A DNA stretch of 64,000 nt from Plenodomus lindquistii (GCA_025504975.1 JANUWI010000001.1:3162001-3226000), one strand, 5' to 3'; positions 11,099 to 22,100 are shown, counted from the stretch's first letter. Notes: a model not told the origin generated them from the sequence alone. Numbers and translations are program-made.

Positions 11099-13570
11099 CG
11101 ATGGTTTTGTATGGGACGTGAGCATGATAAGATTATGTGGGCATGTCGTTCATACAATGTTGCATAGAACGGCGTTTTGTGAGTTGCATATCACGGTGTT
11201 AAAATTTTGCCAAGGACTTGGATAAATGAGAGAAATATATCATTATTGCCAGTTTACTGTCTGTTTTTTGAAATGTGTGCTTCTTGTTGTAGTTGTATTG
11301 TTGGTTAATACACGTCCCAGCTACATATGTTGATGGTCGACTCGAGGATGTGTACTTTACTGAGGACGTGTGTGTGTGATGGATGGTCGTGTTCGCGTTG
11401 ATGAATGAGAATACTCACCAAGACAGCGAAAAGTGCGTCTACCTTTTTGCACTATGACAAGAGGAGATGGACATGTTTTTGTATGAAAAAGGGTTTGAAT
11501 CAGAACCACTTATCACTTGCGTTTAGATTGTATTCTAGTTTTTTTTTCTTAACATAGTCAAAAAGGTCCTACGGATAGAGAATTCAACTTTTTACAAGTA
11601 GAACTCAAGATATTATACCGATATCTGAGGTTATAGAAGCACCATGTTATGCTTAAAATTTCTTTCAAGAAGTAATTCAAGCGAATCCAAGACCCCTCTT
11701 TCTTAGTTGGTGTTGATGAAGTTTTCCCACTATTATCTTTTTAGAAAACTAGTTCTTCTCACACCATACGTTTCCAAATGCTAAAATGCTTGTAGTATAC
11801 CTGCGCCTTCAACCTCGAATCTATAACTTTCAACCTCGATGTGTGCGCGTGCACGACTCGGACTCGAACTTGGTTCCCTCGAATGCCACATCACAGCGAA
11901 CATTGCTAATACACATACGAACCAAGACTCGAAAGGGCCTGTACGGACATCACATCAACACTCTATCTCTTCTGCTCAAAAGCCAAATGCCAGACCACAA
12001 TGCTGTTCACCAAGAGTAAGCATACAACCAACCGCGCGAACGACGAACTGTTCTCCGCCAGCTTGTCTCGCTATCTAATCACTCGATACGGTCCGACTGC
12101 CACAACGAAAGGAACTGTTTGAGCGGCCATTGAGAAGGAGGCACGTGGTAGGTTTCAGGTGTCGGTGAAGGGACTCGAATACTAGTTCAGGCATGGGGTG
12201 ACTCGCGGTGAGTGGATTGAAAAAGCAGTAGACACAACGCGATTTGCTCTGCGTGTGATATTGATATGGTGTATGCGGGTGTTGAGAATGTGAGGGGAGA
12301 GCGAACTTTGACTTGTACTATTGTTATACATATTGATGAATCTACAGGATGTAACCATCTTTTATCTGCGGTTCTTCTGCATAAAGAGCGGGTATGACAT
12401 GGTTTGGTTTTGATAGAAGAACTCGATATCTGACAAGTGCGTTTTCTGCCAGGACGAGATAGATATATGCGAAGGAAGCACAAAATCGTCGAATGGTGTA
12501 GAGTAAGGCATGAAATCTAATGACAAGCCCGTTACTGCTGTGTATCTTTGCTATTGACAACCTCAAACCCCTTAGCGCCCTCACGGCTGTGTTCACACGT
12601 ACGTACCCGTACCGGCTTCCTGCATAGCCATGCCTGCCTGCACATTGGTTGAAGTCAACAGTCGGCACTTCACAGAAGACCCTATTCCAGTACTTGATGA
12701 CGCTGCTAGCGCGGCCGCTCATATGAGCTACGGTCGTTGAGTCGGAGTGCAACACGGCCCGGTCGGCGCCCGCTGAGGCCGAGACGTGTATAAGTACCGC
12801 CTCACCCACGGCACTCTCACACTCATCATCCAGGTGTGTGTCTCTTTCTTCAAAAGCATGCAAAACATGAACATGGCTGCTTTGTCTCGAAGATTCGACC
12901 CAAAGTAGCTATGAGTTGTGTCTTTGGTGCTGGACCAGAAAGAGACCAATTATCCTGTGGATGAGGTGGATTGAGATCGTTGGGCGATGGGGTGTGTCAT
13001 TTTTTCCAAAGACACGAGGACACTGAATCATGGTTTCTGTGTGTCGAACTTTCGACACAACTGAGCCATGAGTGCTGTGTCTGGTGCTGGAATGAAAAAA
13101 GACCGGCTGCAATGTTATGACGATTGGAGATTCTTGTGGCGTGATGAATGTGGATGCTTTGCGTTCGCTTGCCACACAGCGGAAACCGATGTCGAAAGTA
13201 TTTCTCCTGTAAGTCATGTAGCTTGACTGGTGGGCGGCCCCGTGAGGTGTTTTTGATGCGAATAATCAATGTATATTTTTCAAAACTCTTTTCATGACTT
13301 TTCTTTCTTCCATTGACCAATACCGAAGTGCTTCTCTCTTGGTGTGATGTTGGTAGTTATTGGTATATTGCTGTCCGTTGATTTGCATGCGGGCGTGGCA
13401 ACAGCAGCTCCTGTCTGGCTCTTTCCTCTGGCGAGCAGAAACCTTGTCTTCGAAATGCCAATTTGGCCTGAAGAAATCCATTGCTCTTCCACGCATGTGA
13501 GGCTCGAAAAGTCCATCGAGGTCTTCCATTCGAGATTCGACACAACCCACCATCCCAAACGCTGCCAGTC
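11099..13570. other. Long gene-poor intergenic region
   Basis: About 2.5 kb between PFA3 and the FAM32A-like gene. The first part is AT-rich 3' flank. A 173-codon minus-strand frame (12342-12863) has no ATG start and no family resemblance, so I do not call it a gene. The part from 12.88 to 13.1 kb carries a diverged repeat, listed separately. No tRNA was recognised. Confidence 0.5.
12885..13110. repeat. Two diverged direct copies of a ~75-bp intergenic repeat
   Basis: Copy A (about 12885-12953) and copy B (about 13030-13106) align along most of their length. Both carry TTCGAC near one end, TATGAGT/CATGAGT in the middle, then TGTGTCTTTGGTGCTGGA or TGTGTCTGGTGCTGGA, and end near AGACC. The spacing is about 155 bp. 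A third weak echo of the TCGAGATTCGACACAACC part is at about 13522-13541. There is no open reading frame common to the copies. I judged this by eye, so the limits are approximate. Confidence 0.55.
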
Positions 13571-14008
13571 TTAGCCCGGTCCGATTTTTGGCATGTCGTG
13601 GTGCTCGCTCAGTCCACTGAGATATTTGTTCAATTCCTCCACTTTTTCCTTGTGTGTCTTGACACCTTCCTTCCTCATCTTTTCCTCCAAGCGTTTGCGC
13701 CGCATCTCATCGTACCTCCGCTCCGCCTCGGTCTTCTTCCTGCCTCCTCCTTCCTTGAACGAGCGCTCTGCAGCCTCAGGAGACAGTGAGCGTCCCGGTG
13801 TGCCAGACTGTGATGTTGGCGCGTCATCATCGCGTGACGGCTTCCGGGGTGCGACTTCGCTGCTTGTAGCTGTGGTTTCTTCGGCTGGGGTTGTAGACTC
13901 GGTGGCAGGCTTGGGTATCTTCTTTTTCTTTTTCTTTTTGTCGACACCGCCGATGCCTTTTAGTTTCAAGGCACCGCCGGTGGCGGTTGTGTAGTCTGAC
14001 GAGGGCAT
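13571..14008 (-). CDS. FAM32A-like protein (DUF1754)
   Basis: Single-exon gene, 145 aa. The ends match the FAM32A/DUF1754 family: an N-terminal GGALKLKG segment followed by a Lys run (DKKKKKKK), a low-complexity middle, and the conserved C terminus KTHKEKVEELNKYLSGLSEH followed by HDMPKIGPG. In animals FAM32A is a nuclear protein found in the catalytic-stage spliceosome, where its C terminus reaches the active site. A splicing role here is family knowledge, not seen in the sequence. The start at 14008 (MPSSDYT) puts the conserved segment at the expected distance. The P450-like gene starts only 189 bp away on the other strand. Confidence 0.85.
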   Translation of the reverse strand: MPSSDYTTATGGALKLKGIGGVDKKKKKKKIPKPATESTTPAEETTATSSEVAPRKPSRDDDAPTSQSGTPGRSLSPEAAERSFKEGGGRKKTEAERRYDEMRRKRLEEKMRKEGVKTHKEKVEELNKYLSGLSEHHDMPKIGPG

Positions 14009-14197
14009 GGTGGGTGCTGGGTGTTGGAGTGATGGAAGTCGCGAGAACTCCAGGGCGGGAGATTGAGAATGCGCACGTGACTGTGTGGGTCGCCGCTTAA
14101 CTCCGACTATTAATAGGCAGGGACCAACCGTCTGAACACGCACCAGATCAAATCGTAGATCTCCAACTTGTGCTCTTGGGCACATTGCACCATCGCA

Positions 14198-15916
14198 ATG
14201 CTATTGATCCTGTCTTCGTTTATTCTTTTCCCTTTTCTTACTTACTATGTCTCCACACTCCTTTTCTATCGTCAAGTGAACAGCAAGGCGTTGAGGAAGT
14301 CACCTCCTACAGTGCCGTATCTATTCACTGGCATCTTCCATGCCTTCAGCTTAGCGTATGAAGGCCCGCAAAAGTATTTTGCTACATTGCTGTAAGTCTG
14401 CCTTTTGCTCTTCCGGTTTCATCCGTTAAGAAATATAGTAAGGACTACGGAGCGTCTACACCGTTCGCTGTCAAAGCCGGTTTCCAGACCTTTGTTGTGC
14501 TTCGAGATCCTCTTCATATTGAGAAAGTACTTCAAACATCACAACAAGCGGCATCAGACGTGATCGATCTGCACAAGTACGAACAGATGTTTGGATCGCC
14601 CAAGTCGGTCCTAAACCTATACAAAGGAGGCGACGCGAGCACAAAACACGCGCTGCGATATGCTCATGTAGATCTACCGAAAAAGCATCTAACTGGAACA
14701 GCACTCGCCAATATGACCGACCTATACGTGTCAATCCTTTCACGATCTATGAATGACAAGATGTTTCAATTCAAGTTCTGGACTCAGATTGAAGACGTTT
14801 GGTCCTTTTTTCAACAAGTCATTACGAGATGTATGATCGAGGCACTGTTCGGATCCACCATCATGAAAGAACATAGAACGCTCTTGAGGGACTATTGGGC
14901 GTACGACGAGGCTGTATCAGGGTTCATGCCTGGCATGTCGCGACCACTTATGACCGCTGCCTATGAGGCACCACGTGACAAGATGCTTCAAGCCATTGAA
15001 AGCTGGCTGAAAAACCACCACAGTGGCTCTGAATTTGCAAGAATTGGCGATGAAGATCCGGTCTGGGATGAAAATAAGGGCTCAAAGTTTATCCAGGAAC
15101 GGGATGATGTGTTTGCAAAGCTCGAAGGAATTGATACTAGAGCACGTGCTGCTGATATGCTAGCTATCATGCATGGGTAAGCAAATGCCCCGAACAAGTC
15201 TTGTGCGTCTCCACGCTTACTCACGCCATCCCAGTCTCAACTCAATTGTAGTGCCTTCCTCTTTTTGGTCACTGATCGAAGTCCTGAATGAGGAGTCATT
15301 GACAAAGCGTTTGATATCTGAGATCGCCCAGCACTACTCGCCAAAATCAATGGAGCACGATGTCATCGGACTTGCCAGATCACCGCTCGTTCGGGCTGTA
15401 CAAAAGGAGACGCAGCGCCTACACGTTGCCAATTGTTTGGTCATGAGATTGGACAACGATTGCCAATTAGACGACGCTTGGTCAGCCCCAAAGGGCTCGA
15501 CGGTGGTGGCTTTCTCGCGCGACATAGCTCTGAACGCCCAAGTATGGACGAGGGCAAACCCCCGGACTGTAGAGAAGCCACTCGACCAGTTTTGGCCTGA
15601 GCGATTCTCGACGTTCAACAAACAGACTCAGCGAACAAACGAGAAGACGAAGGCTGGTAGACCTGGTGTGGAAGCTCTCGAACACACACTATCCGCTTTG
15701 GAATCCGACCAAAATCATATCCTGGGAGAAGACCTCATCCAAGCCTTACAGACCGCAACATTGGCCGTCTTCCTCGCAGAGTTTGAAATGCTGTTGTGTG
15801 AAGTGGAGGTCTTCGAAGGCCAGGAGCTGCCTTCGCCACCGCAGCTCGCGTTCGGTAGAATAGGGTTTCACCAGAAGATCGCTGTGCGCCTAAGGAAGCG
15901 CTCAATCAAAATGTAA
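14198..15916 (+). pseudogene. Cytochrome P450-like gene with destroyed heme-binding loop
   Basis: Exons: 14198..14391, 14439..15176 and 15235..15916, giving an open frame of 537 aa. P450 features are present: an N-terminal membrane anchor, a helix-I region (AIMHGLNSIVVPSSFW) of the CYP7/CYP8-like kind rather than AGxDTT, the ExxR motif (KETQR) and a PERF motif (DQFWPERF). The Cys loop expected after PERF is missing in this frame. Instead, the other frame at 15697-15732 reads FGIRPKSYPGRR, lined up exactly where FGGGxxxCPGR should be, with Tyr for the heme-ligand Cys. The main frame again reads normal helix L (TLAVFLAEFEMLL) from 15734. This suggests a pair of compensating small indels plus a Cys-to-Tyr change. 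The product cannot bind heme in the normal way. It may be an early pseudogene or a non-catalytic P450 fold. Confidence 0.75.
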
Positions 15917-16089
15917 GCGATCAACCTATTGCGCACCAATCATCGCTTGCTGGTGTGAGGGGTATAGGACAAGCACATGAGGTATTTTAAGCGTGCCCTT
16001 ACTCAGATCCTCTCACCAGATAACGTCTGCTCCTGCCACACTCCGCCGTTTTGAACTATAACAATGCCCATCAGCTCGCAGTAGATACC

Positions 16090-17738
16090 ATGGAGTTTAG
16101 CAAACTTGAGCTGGCTGCAAGCCTTGCGGGCTTCTTTGTCGCATACTGGGTTACGACTGCCGTCTACAGCGTCACCTTCCACAAACTAGCCAAGTTTCCA
16201 GGCCCTTGGTGGGCTGCGGTATCCTATGTCCCCGAGTTTTATTACGATGCCATCCTTGGTGGGCAGTACTTCAAGAAGATTGTGCAGATGCACGAGACCT
16301 ACGGTACGTGACGCCATTGAGAACAAGGTCTGTGAGCGAAACATTTATCGTTATTCAGGTCCACTAGTTCGCATCAACCCCGGCGAACTCCACCTGAATG
16401 ATCCTCATTTCTACGAAAAGGTCTACGCGGGCGCCGCTCAAAAGACAGAACGCGACAAGTACAACTTCGTACGGGCGGGCACAACTGTAGCTCTCAACTC
16501 CACGATTGACCATGACCTTCACTATCGGCGTCGGGGATATATCTCCTTCCTCTTCTCGAATAAGGCTATCACGACCATAGAACCAAGCATTCAGATGAAG
16601 GTGGACCGTCTCGTCTCCTTGCTCAAGGACGCCCACCATAACGGCGACAAGATTGTGGCTATCCAGCTTTTCGGGGCTCTGACTACAGATGTCATCACCC
16701 AATTCGCGTACGGCAAGAGTTTTGGGGAACTCGAGAAGCCCGGCTTCCCATGTCCCATTGAGCGTGACGTCAACACTTTGTTGCAGAGTATGCCTTACCG
16801 CATGTTCTTGCCCCTACTCACAGATGCTTTTCAGCTTCTTCCTAACGCCGCGTTGAGACGACTTACTCCCGCAGTCGCCTCCTTCTTGGATCTGAGGGAT
16901 TATCTCAATACGCGAGCGATCGCAGCACTCAACAACAAGGACAGCGAGCGTAAGCCCGGCAGGCCAACAACACTGCTCGATGCGCTCACCGATGACGCGA
17001 AAATCCCCAAACACGAACAGACTGTGCAGAGAGTCAGAGAGGAAAGTGAACTCGTACTTCTCGCCGGTGTAGACACTACCGCCCGCACGCTCACGACTAT
17101 TGTCGCCATCATGGTTAAATATCCCGCGATCGTCGCCAAGCTGCGCCATGAGATGACCACAGCTGTGGATAAATTTGGCGAGAAGCCTACATGGAAACAA
17201 CTCGAAACTCTACCATACCTTGTGAGTCATCCTCGTGTCCATGGCAGTTGCAAAGTTTGTACTCCCACTAACTCACTCTTCACAGACGGCCTTCATCAGC
17301 GAGGCTCTCCGCTGGCACAACTTCATGACAGGCCGCATGCCCCGTGTCCCCGTCGAACCACTACCATACAAGGACTATGTGATTCCAGGTGGTACACCCA
17401 TCGGCGCCATGCCATGGCTCCTCAACCGCCATCCAGACATCTTCCCAGAGCCGGACGCCTTCCGTCCTGAACGCTGGCTCGAGGCTGCTGCGCGCGGCGA
17501 GCGGCTCGACAAGTACCTCGTCACGTTTACAAAGGGGACTCGGATGTGTCTTGGTATCAACCTGGCGTACGCGGAGTTGTATCTCGTGACTGCGGCTTTG
17601 GTGTTGAACTTTGGGTTTGAGCTCGTGAATGGGACGGGGCTTGAGGATGTTATTCCTTATAGGGATTATGCGCTTGCATTCAATAAGAAATATGGATTTG
17701 GGGTTGACTTTGTGGTCAAGGAGGTGCTGAGGGAATAG
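16090..17738 (+). CDS. Cytochrome P450 monooxygenase (trichodiene-oxygenase-like class)
   Basis: Exons: 16090..16303, 16359..17221 and 17286..17738; 509 aa. An ER membrane anchor (LAASLAGFFVAYWVTTAVYSV) is followed by the Pro-rich hinge FPGPWWAA. Helix I has LLAGVDTTARTLT with the oxygen-binding AGxDTT, helix K has the ExxR motif (SEALR), then PERW, and the heme loop is FTKGTRMCLG with the ligand Cys. This is a complete, probably active enzyme. The substrate is unknown; the pattern FTKGTRxCLGxxLAYAE is shared with fungal P450s annotated as similar to trichodiene oxygenase. It lies 173 bp after the damaged P450 on the same strand, but the two belong to different P450 groups, so this is not a recent tandem duplication. 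Confidence 0.92.
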
Positions 17739-18128
17739 AGGTATTTGTCAGGCACCGACCCGTAGTCCTGCCATAGGGCTGCTTTATGTCATGAACATAG
17801 GATAAATACCCTTCTAATTGCTACCAGGCTCAGTAGCGATTCGTCAAGTTACTTGACACAATACAGATCAATACATCTGCTCTACTATGTACCCTCTTGC
17901 TTTCGTACCTCTACTGTTCTGACATTAGGTCTAACCTACAATACATACTAAATATATAGTCTGTAAATAAAACGATGAAGGTATAGTAAGATGTCTTGGC
18001 GTTAACACTGCGTCTGCTTACATAGAATACGAGAGGCACGAGGGTAAAGGTAGACATTGAGCGACCAAGGGTCAACAAAATCCAAGCTAATCTTCGAAGA
18101 AGCCCACCAACACAGCCAAAAAGAACAA
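17739..18128. other. AT-rich convergent 3' intergenic region
   Basis: Spacer between the convergent P450 and the unknown minus-strand gene. It is AT-rich with no coding signal. Confidence 0.6.
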
Positions 18129-18932
18129 TCAATCAGGCTTTAAAAAAATCCAACCGGATCTCCGCTCCCTCCTCATCTGATCAAACTCCGCTAAACGATA
18201 CAATTGCCCATACGTCTCCGGTCCAAAAACATTAGCCGCAAGAGCCCTGAAAACATTCCCACCATCCTCATCATCTTCCTCCTCCTCTTCTTCCTCATCT
18301 GCATGCACACCACGATCTGTAAACCTTCTCAAATCACGCCTCACAAGATTAACCCACCCCACCTTCTCCCTATCCCACTTCGGCGGCTGCGGCGCCAACT
18401 TCACAACCGAATCCACCGCATCAGCATCAACGTGCACGCAATACATGTACCGCGGATAATCCGCGCCACCCCAGTCCAGCGGCGCGTGTTTCGTTTCCTC
18501 TTTCGCTTCTGCGCTGTTGACCCACGCTTCGAACAAGTCGCGCACGCGGTCGACGCTTGCGCCGTCCAGCGCTGATTGATCAGACTGGACGCGCAAGTCC
18601 AGCGAGGCTGCGAGATCAGTGGCTTTGAGGATAGAGAGCGCGCGGTTCACGTTCCAGTGCAATGTGCCCATGAACGAGTCCCACGCGGCGTCGCTGCGGT
18701 AGTCGCAGCGGTAAATTAGGAAGCCCCATTTGGGGAGGTAGTGGGATTGCAGAGAGGCGCGGATGGTGCCGACGGGGTCGCCGGGGGGTGGTAGGAGTGG
18801 TCGTGCGGTTTCTCCTTGCGCGGTGACGTTGGATGGTATTGTGGGTGAGCGAGTGAGAGTTGGGTTCTTGGCGGGTGGGGAGTGAGAGGTGAAAGCGCGA
18901 TTGTGGAAGATAGATGTAAAAGTGGCTTTTAG
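18129..18932 (-). CDS. Uncharacterised fungal protein (WGFLIYRC family), 5' end unresolved
   Basis: The frame is open from a stop near 18944 to the stop at 18129. An in-frame ATG is at 18671, but clearly conserved-looking sequence lies before it: LPKWGFLIYRCDY, then AWDSFMGTLHWNVNRAL. I recall this WGFxIYRxxY...W..FM pattern from a large, uncharacterised family of Pezizomycotina proteins. The real start is therefore upstream, probably in another exon; I saw no in-frame ATG after the upstream stop, and a CTACTAAAAG acceptor is at about 18930. The C-terminal part has an acidic run (EEEEEEEDDED). No function can be given. The 5' limit is an estimate. Confidence 0.6.
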   Translation of the reverse strand, partial: LKATFTSIFHNRAFTSHSPPAKNPTLTRSPTIPSNVTAQGETARPLLPPPGDPVGTIRASLQSHYLPKWGFLIYRCDYRSDAAWDSFMGTLHWNVNRALSILKATDLAASLDLRVQSDQSALDGASVDRVRDLFEAWVNSAEAKEETKHAPLDWGGADYPRYMYCVHVDADAVDSVVKLAPQPPKWDREKVGWVNLVRRDLRRFTDRGVHADEEEEEEEDDEDGGNVFRALAANVFGPETYGQLYRLAEFDQMRRERRSGWIFLKPD

Positions 18933-19231
18933 TAGATTAATCCTTCAATATCTTGCGTGCGAAGCACTGTACCGTCGGAGATGACTTAACATACGGTTTG
19001 GTGTCGGTGCGTTCGGGGTGGTGGAAATATGGTGGGGAGGAGTTAGTGGTGGATAAGTGGTTCAAGGCCGTTGGCCATTCGTGAGATAGCCATAGGAGCC
19101 ACGCCACCAAAATACAATGAGTACCATTGATTAGCCCTTGAGCCACGGCAAAGATTTTCCCGATAGACAAATCAGCCTCAGGAATATCAAATCTCCAATT
19201 CAATTCAAAATTCAAGAACCCGCCGACCCAT
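18933..19231. other. Intergenic region, possible missing 5' exon
   Basis: A GTATGT donor-like site is at about 18993 on the minus strand and could belong to the 5' part of the preceding gene. I could not connect it in phase. Confidence 0.35.
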
Positions 19232-21721
19232 TTACAACGGCGGCAAACTCTCCCTACAATTCGGACACAAAAGCCTATACCTCAACCACCCCTCCAAGCA
19301 CCCCGTATGAAAAACATGCCGACAAGGCGTGACCATATACAATCTCCTCTGCAATATCATACTCGTGCCGCCCATGCCAGCCACACTCGCACTCGCACCC
19401 GCACTTCCATCCTCAACCCCACCCCCTGCAGGAATAACCGGGACCTCAACCTCCTGCGCGCAAATACTGCAATCGAAGATTTTAGTATGAGTGCTCTTCT
19501 TTGTCTCGGGCGCTACCTTGGACGGGGACGAGTCTGGAGAAGTAGGGATAGTGGTAATATTGAGCGGCATACTTGCGCCCTCTGCATCTTCGCGGAGAAT
19601 GGGATGGTAGTCCCAAGCTTCCGGGGCCCAACCACCTGGGACACACCATCGTGCGCCTAACACGCTTTGACTACCGAGGACGACGCACTGCGTCCATAGC
19701 CACCCTGCTAGTGCAAGGAAGGCCCGGGTATCGGTGCGCGCCCATAGTACGTTATCGTGCTTTAGGTAGAAATATGCAACGGGGGCTATGCGGACCAGCG
19801 ATGTGCCGACGACGTAGTCCCAACGCAGCGCTTGCCGGCAGTTGCGCATGATGTTTCGGTAAATTTGGGGGACCCAGAAGGAGAGGTAGATGAAGGAGAG
19901 GGTGTGGAAGTAGACGGTGCGGTAGGTAGAGCGCGCGGTGGCGAATTGGAGGGTCACGAAGAAGAGGAGGATGAGGAGGAGGCAGAAGCGTGAATAGAGG
20001 GTGCCCAGTTCGGCGCGAGGGTTTGCGTTGGGGTTTGGTGTAGTGGTTGTGTTGGTGGTGGTGGGGTTGGTTGTGGGGAGGAGGGCGTCGTCTTCCAATG
20101 GATCATCTTGGTCAGGGGCGATGATGATGGGTGTTGGTGGGCGAGCAGGGGGTCGCGGGGCTGTCGCCGGGAGGGGAGGACCTTGAGCTGCTGTGGCTGG
20201 AGTCGATGTAGTGGTGGCGGGAGTTGCTAAAGTTGGAGCTGGAGTTGGAGTAGAGGTTGCAGCGGCGGAAGCTGCCTGTCGATCTAGTCGTGCTCGTTCT
20301 GCAGCTTGGACAGACCAGATATCCATGAGGAAGCGCAGGTGCGTGAGCACAGAGAACAAGGCCATGAACGCGATGCTGTACAGAGCGAGTTGCGAGGATC
20401 CAAGGAAGAGGTACATGAAGACCAAAATGAGGAATGTGAAGCCGTCGCCCAAAGCCATCATAGCAATAGTGTAGAAGCTGACTCGACTGCGCATTGACGG
20501 TGTTGCAGTCTCCTTCATCTGATTGATGAGGAAGTACAGCTGGAATGCAAGACTGACGGAGAAAGCAATGATGCTATGTCTGGCCCTCTCATTGAAATCC
20601 TCTGTCTTGGACCCTCCAAGATGCGTTGCTTCCGATGGTGGAAAGTCCGGCGGTCCCTTCGACTCAATAACGAAGCCGCAGTCAGGTGAGAAGCCTACCA
20701 TGGACATGGAGAATGGCGCGTGTTGCTGGATCGGTGCCCCTGTTGGGTACCGCATTTCGTGCTCCAACCACTCCATATTCACCTTGTACTGACTCGGTAC
20801 CTCCTGCAGATAAAGCACAAACTCGCAATGATGACCCTGGCTCACCACCTCATTACTCCCCTCCGCCGAAGATGTCCACGGGTTCCACAAAGGAAATACC
20901 CTGCTCTCCTGCCTCTTGATCGTCTCATGAATGGTCCAATTGAGAAACTCCTGCGACGTGGAATACTGGAACTGCGACGTCTGTAAATGCGGCAACGCAA
21001 AGATGCCCGCATACCGGTCACTCGTCGTGGTCAGTATTGCCGTCCCGCTCTTTGTAAAATGCACACCATGCGCAATAAACTCCCACCAATTCCCACCAAA
21101 ACTGTCGTCGTCGCCAATTACCACCTTGGCGCTAACCTCCGATATGCTCTTATTTTCATTCCTCCGCATCTTATCCTCCAGCTCCGTGATGTGCAGGCGC
21201 AGCGGCCCACTTGCCCCCGTGAGATTCCGATCGTATTCAACGAGATGTCCAAAAGGGTCGCTGGAAATCACAGACGAGTTGCCCATGTCGCTCGGATGCC
21301 GTATGCGACTCAGCGAGGAACGCACCCACTCACCCGCCACATAGCCCGATAAGTTCTTATACACTGGTATCTCCCCCTCTTCGCCTTGTAACACCTCATC
21401 CCCATCAAGCACGCCCTTCCATCTCTCCCCAAGCCAGCGCTCACTCTGCTGCCTGGCCCTCTCCTTCACTTGGCCCAGAACCTCCCACGCGAACGCATCC
21501 TCGTCTCGCAATCCCGTAATGTTCAACCACCGGTTCTTGCCCGCGTCAAAGTCGCCATACCGCGTGCGGTTTAGTATATCAAGCTGTGTGTATTCGCGCT
21601 CCAGGACTTCTTTGAAGCGCGTGTGGACGTTGAAGCTGGGTTGTTGCGGCTCGGGCGAGTTGATGAGAAGCAACAGGATTATGAAGAAGAGGAAGGAGCG
21701 CGGGTCTCGTCGGGCTTCCAT
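19232..21721 (-). CDS. dscA: RING-type E3 ubiquitin ligase Tul1 / DSC complex subunit A
   Basis: Multispanning Golgi/endosome E3 ligase. In yeast it is Tul1; in Schizosaccharomyces and Aspergillus it is Dsc1/DscA of the DSC complex, which releases the SREBP transcription factor for hypoxia and sterol responses. Single exon, 829 aa. An N-terminal signal/anchor (SFLFFIILLLLI) is followed by a long lumenal domain with several N-glycosylation sequons and then a cluster of membrane segments from about residue 415 on. The C-terminal RING-H2 starts FDCSICAQEVEV (about residue 744) and ends CRHVFHTGCLEGWL...CPNCR. A Pro/Ala/Thr-rich linker sits between the membrane blocks. The start at 21721 places the signal anchor directly after MEARRDPR; the frame is open upstream to 21865, but those codons do not look conserved. 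Confidence 0.9.
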   Translation of the reverse strand: MEARRDPRSFLFFIILLLLINSPEPQQPSFNVHTRFKEVLEREYTQLDILNRTRYGDFDAGKNRWLNITGLRDEDAFAWEVLGQVKERARQQSERWLGERWKGVLDGDEVLQGEEGEIPVYKNLSGYVAGEWVRSSLSRIRHPSDMGNSSVISSDPFGHLVEYDRNLTGASGPLRLHITELEDKMRRNENKSISEVSAKVVIGDDDSFGGNWWEFIAHGVHFTKSGTAILTTTSDRYAGIFALPHLQTSQFQYSTSQEFLNWTIHETIKRQESRVFPLWNPWTSSAEGSNEVVSQGHHCEFVLYLQEVPSQYKVNMEWLEHEMRYPTGAPIQQHAPFSMSMVGFSPDCGFVIESKGPPDFPPSEATHLGGSKTEDFNERARHSIIAFSVSLAFQLYFLINQMKETATPSMRSRVSFYTIAMMALGDGFTFLILVFMYLFLGSSQLALYSIAFMALFSVLTHLRFLMDIWSVQAAERARLDRQAASAAATSTPTPAPTLATPATTTSTPATAAQGPPLPATAPRPPARPPTPIIIAPDQDDPLEDDALLPTTNPTTTNTTTTPNPNANPRAELGTLYSRFCLLLILLFFVTLQFATARSTYRTVYFHTLSFIYLSFWVPQIYRNIMRNCRQALRWDYVVGTSLVRIAPVAYFYLKHDNVLWARTDTRAFLALAGWLWTQCVVLGSQSVLGARWCVPGGWAPEAWDYHPILREDAEGASMPLNITTIPTSPDSSPSKVAPETKKSTHTKIFDCSICAQEVEVPVIPAGGGVEDGSAGASASVAGMGGTSMILQRRLYMVTPCRHVFHTGCLEGWLRYRLLCPNCRESLPPL

Positions 21722-22100
21722 TTCAGGGGGGTTGGTCGTGTGGATTGGCCATGGAGGCGTGGCCGTGTGCGTTGTGAACGGTGGTGGTTTGGGAGGGGCC
21801 TGGTATATGCGCGAGTCGCGGGTAGCATGACGTGCATGCGGAAGTCCGACGCGCATCGAATGCATGGCTTGGCATCATTTCTACAACTGTGATAGCCGAC
21901 TTTGATGGATCTCGTTCAGGCCATGTTTGATAGGGGCAAGAGGGGTATTGATTCATTTGTATCTACACATAAACATCGCCTACGTACGTCGTTCATTATT
22001 GACCAGCCACAAAACTCCCTTCAAACGCCTCCATGGTCTCCGACCTTTTTCTCTTCACAAATGCTATTCATCCAACTCGCAAATGGGCATGATTCTCAAA
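21722..22100. other. Intergenic region TUL1 5' / FZO1 3'
   Basis: Holds the promoter of the TUL1 homologue and the 3' UTR of FZO1. No other feature was seen. Confidence 0.6.

Noticed and set aside
12342..12863. 173-codon open frame on the minus strand
   Set aside because: It begins with TTG rather than ATG, has no family likeness or splice partner and overlaps no conserved motif; likely chance.
14198..17738. Secondary-metabolite gene cluster around the two P450s
   Set aside because: No backbone synthase, transporter or pathway regulator is nearby; neighbours are housekeeping genes.
14198..17738. Tandem duplication of one P450
   Set aside because: The two P450s have different helix-I motifs and heme-loop regions and little visible similarity, so they are not recent copies.
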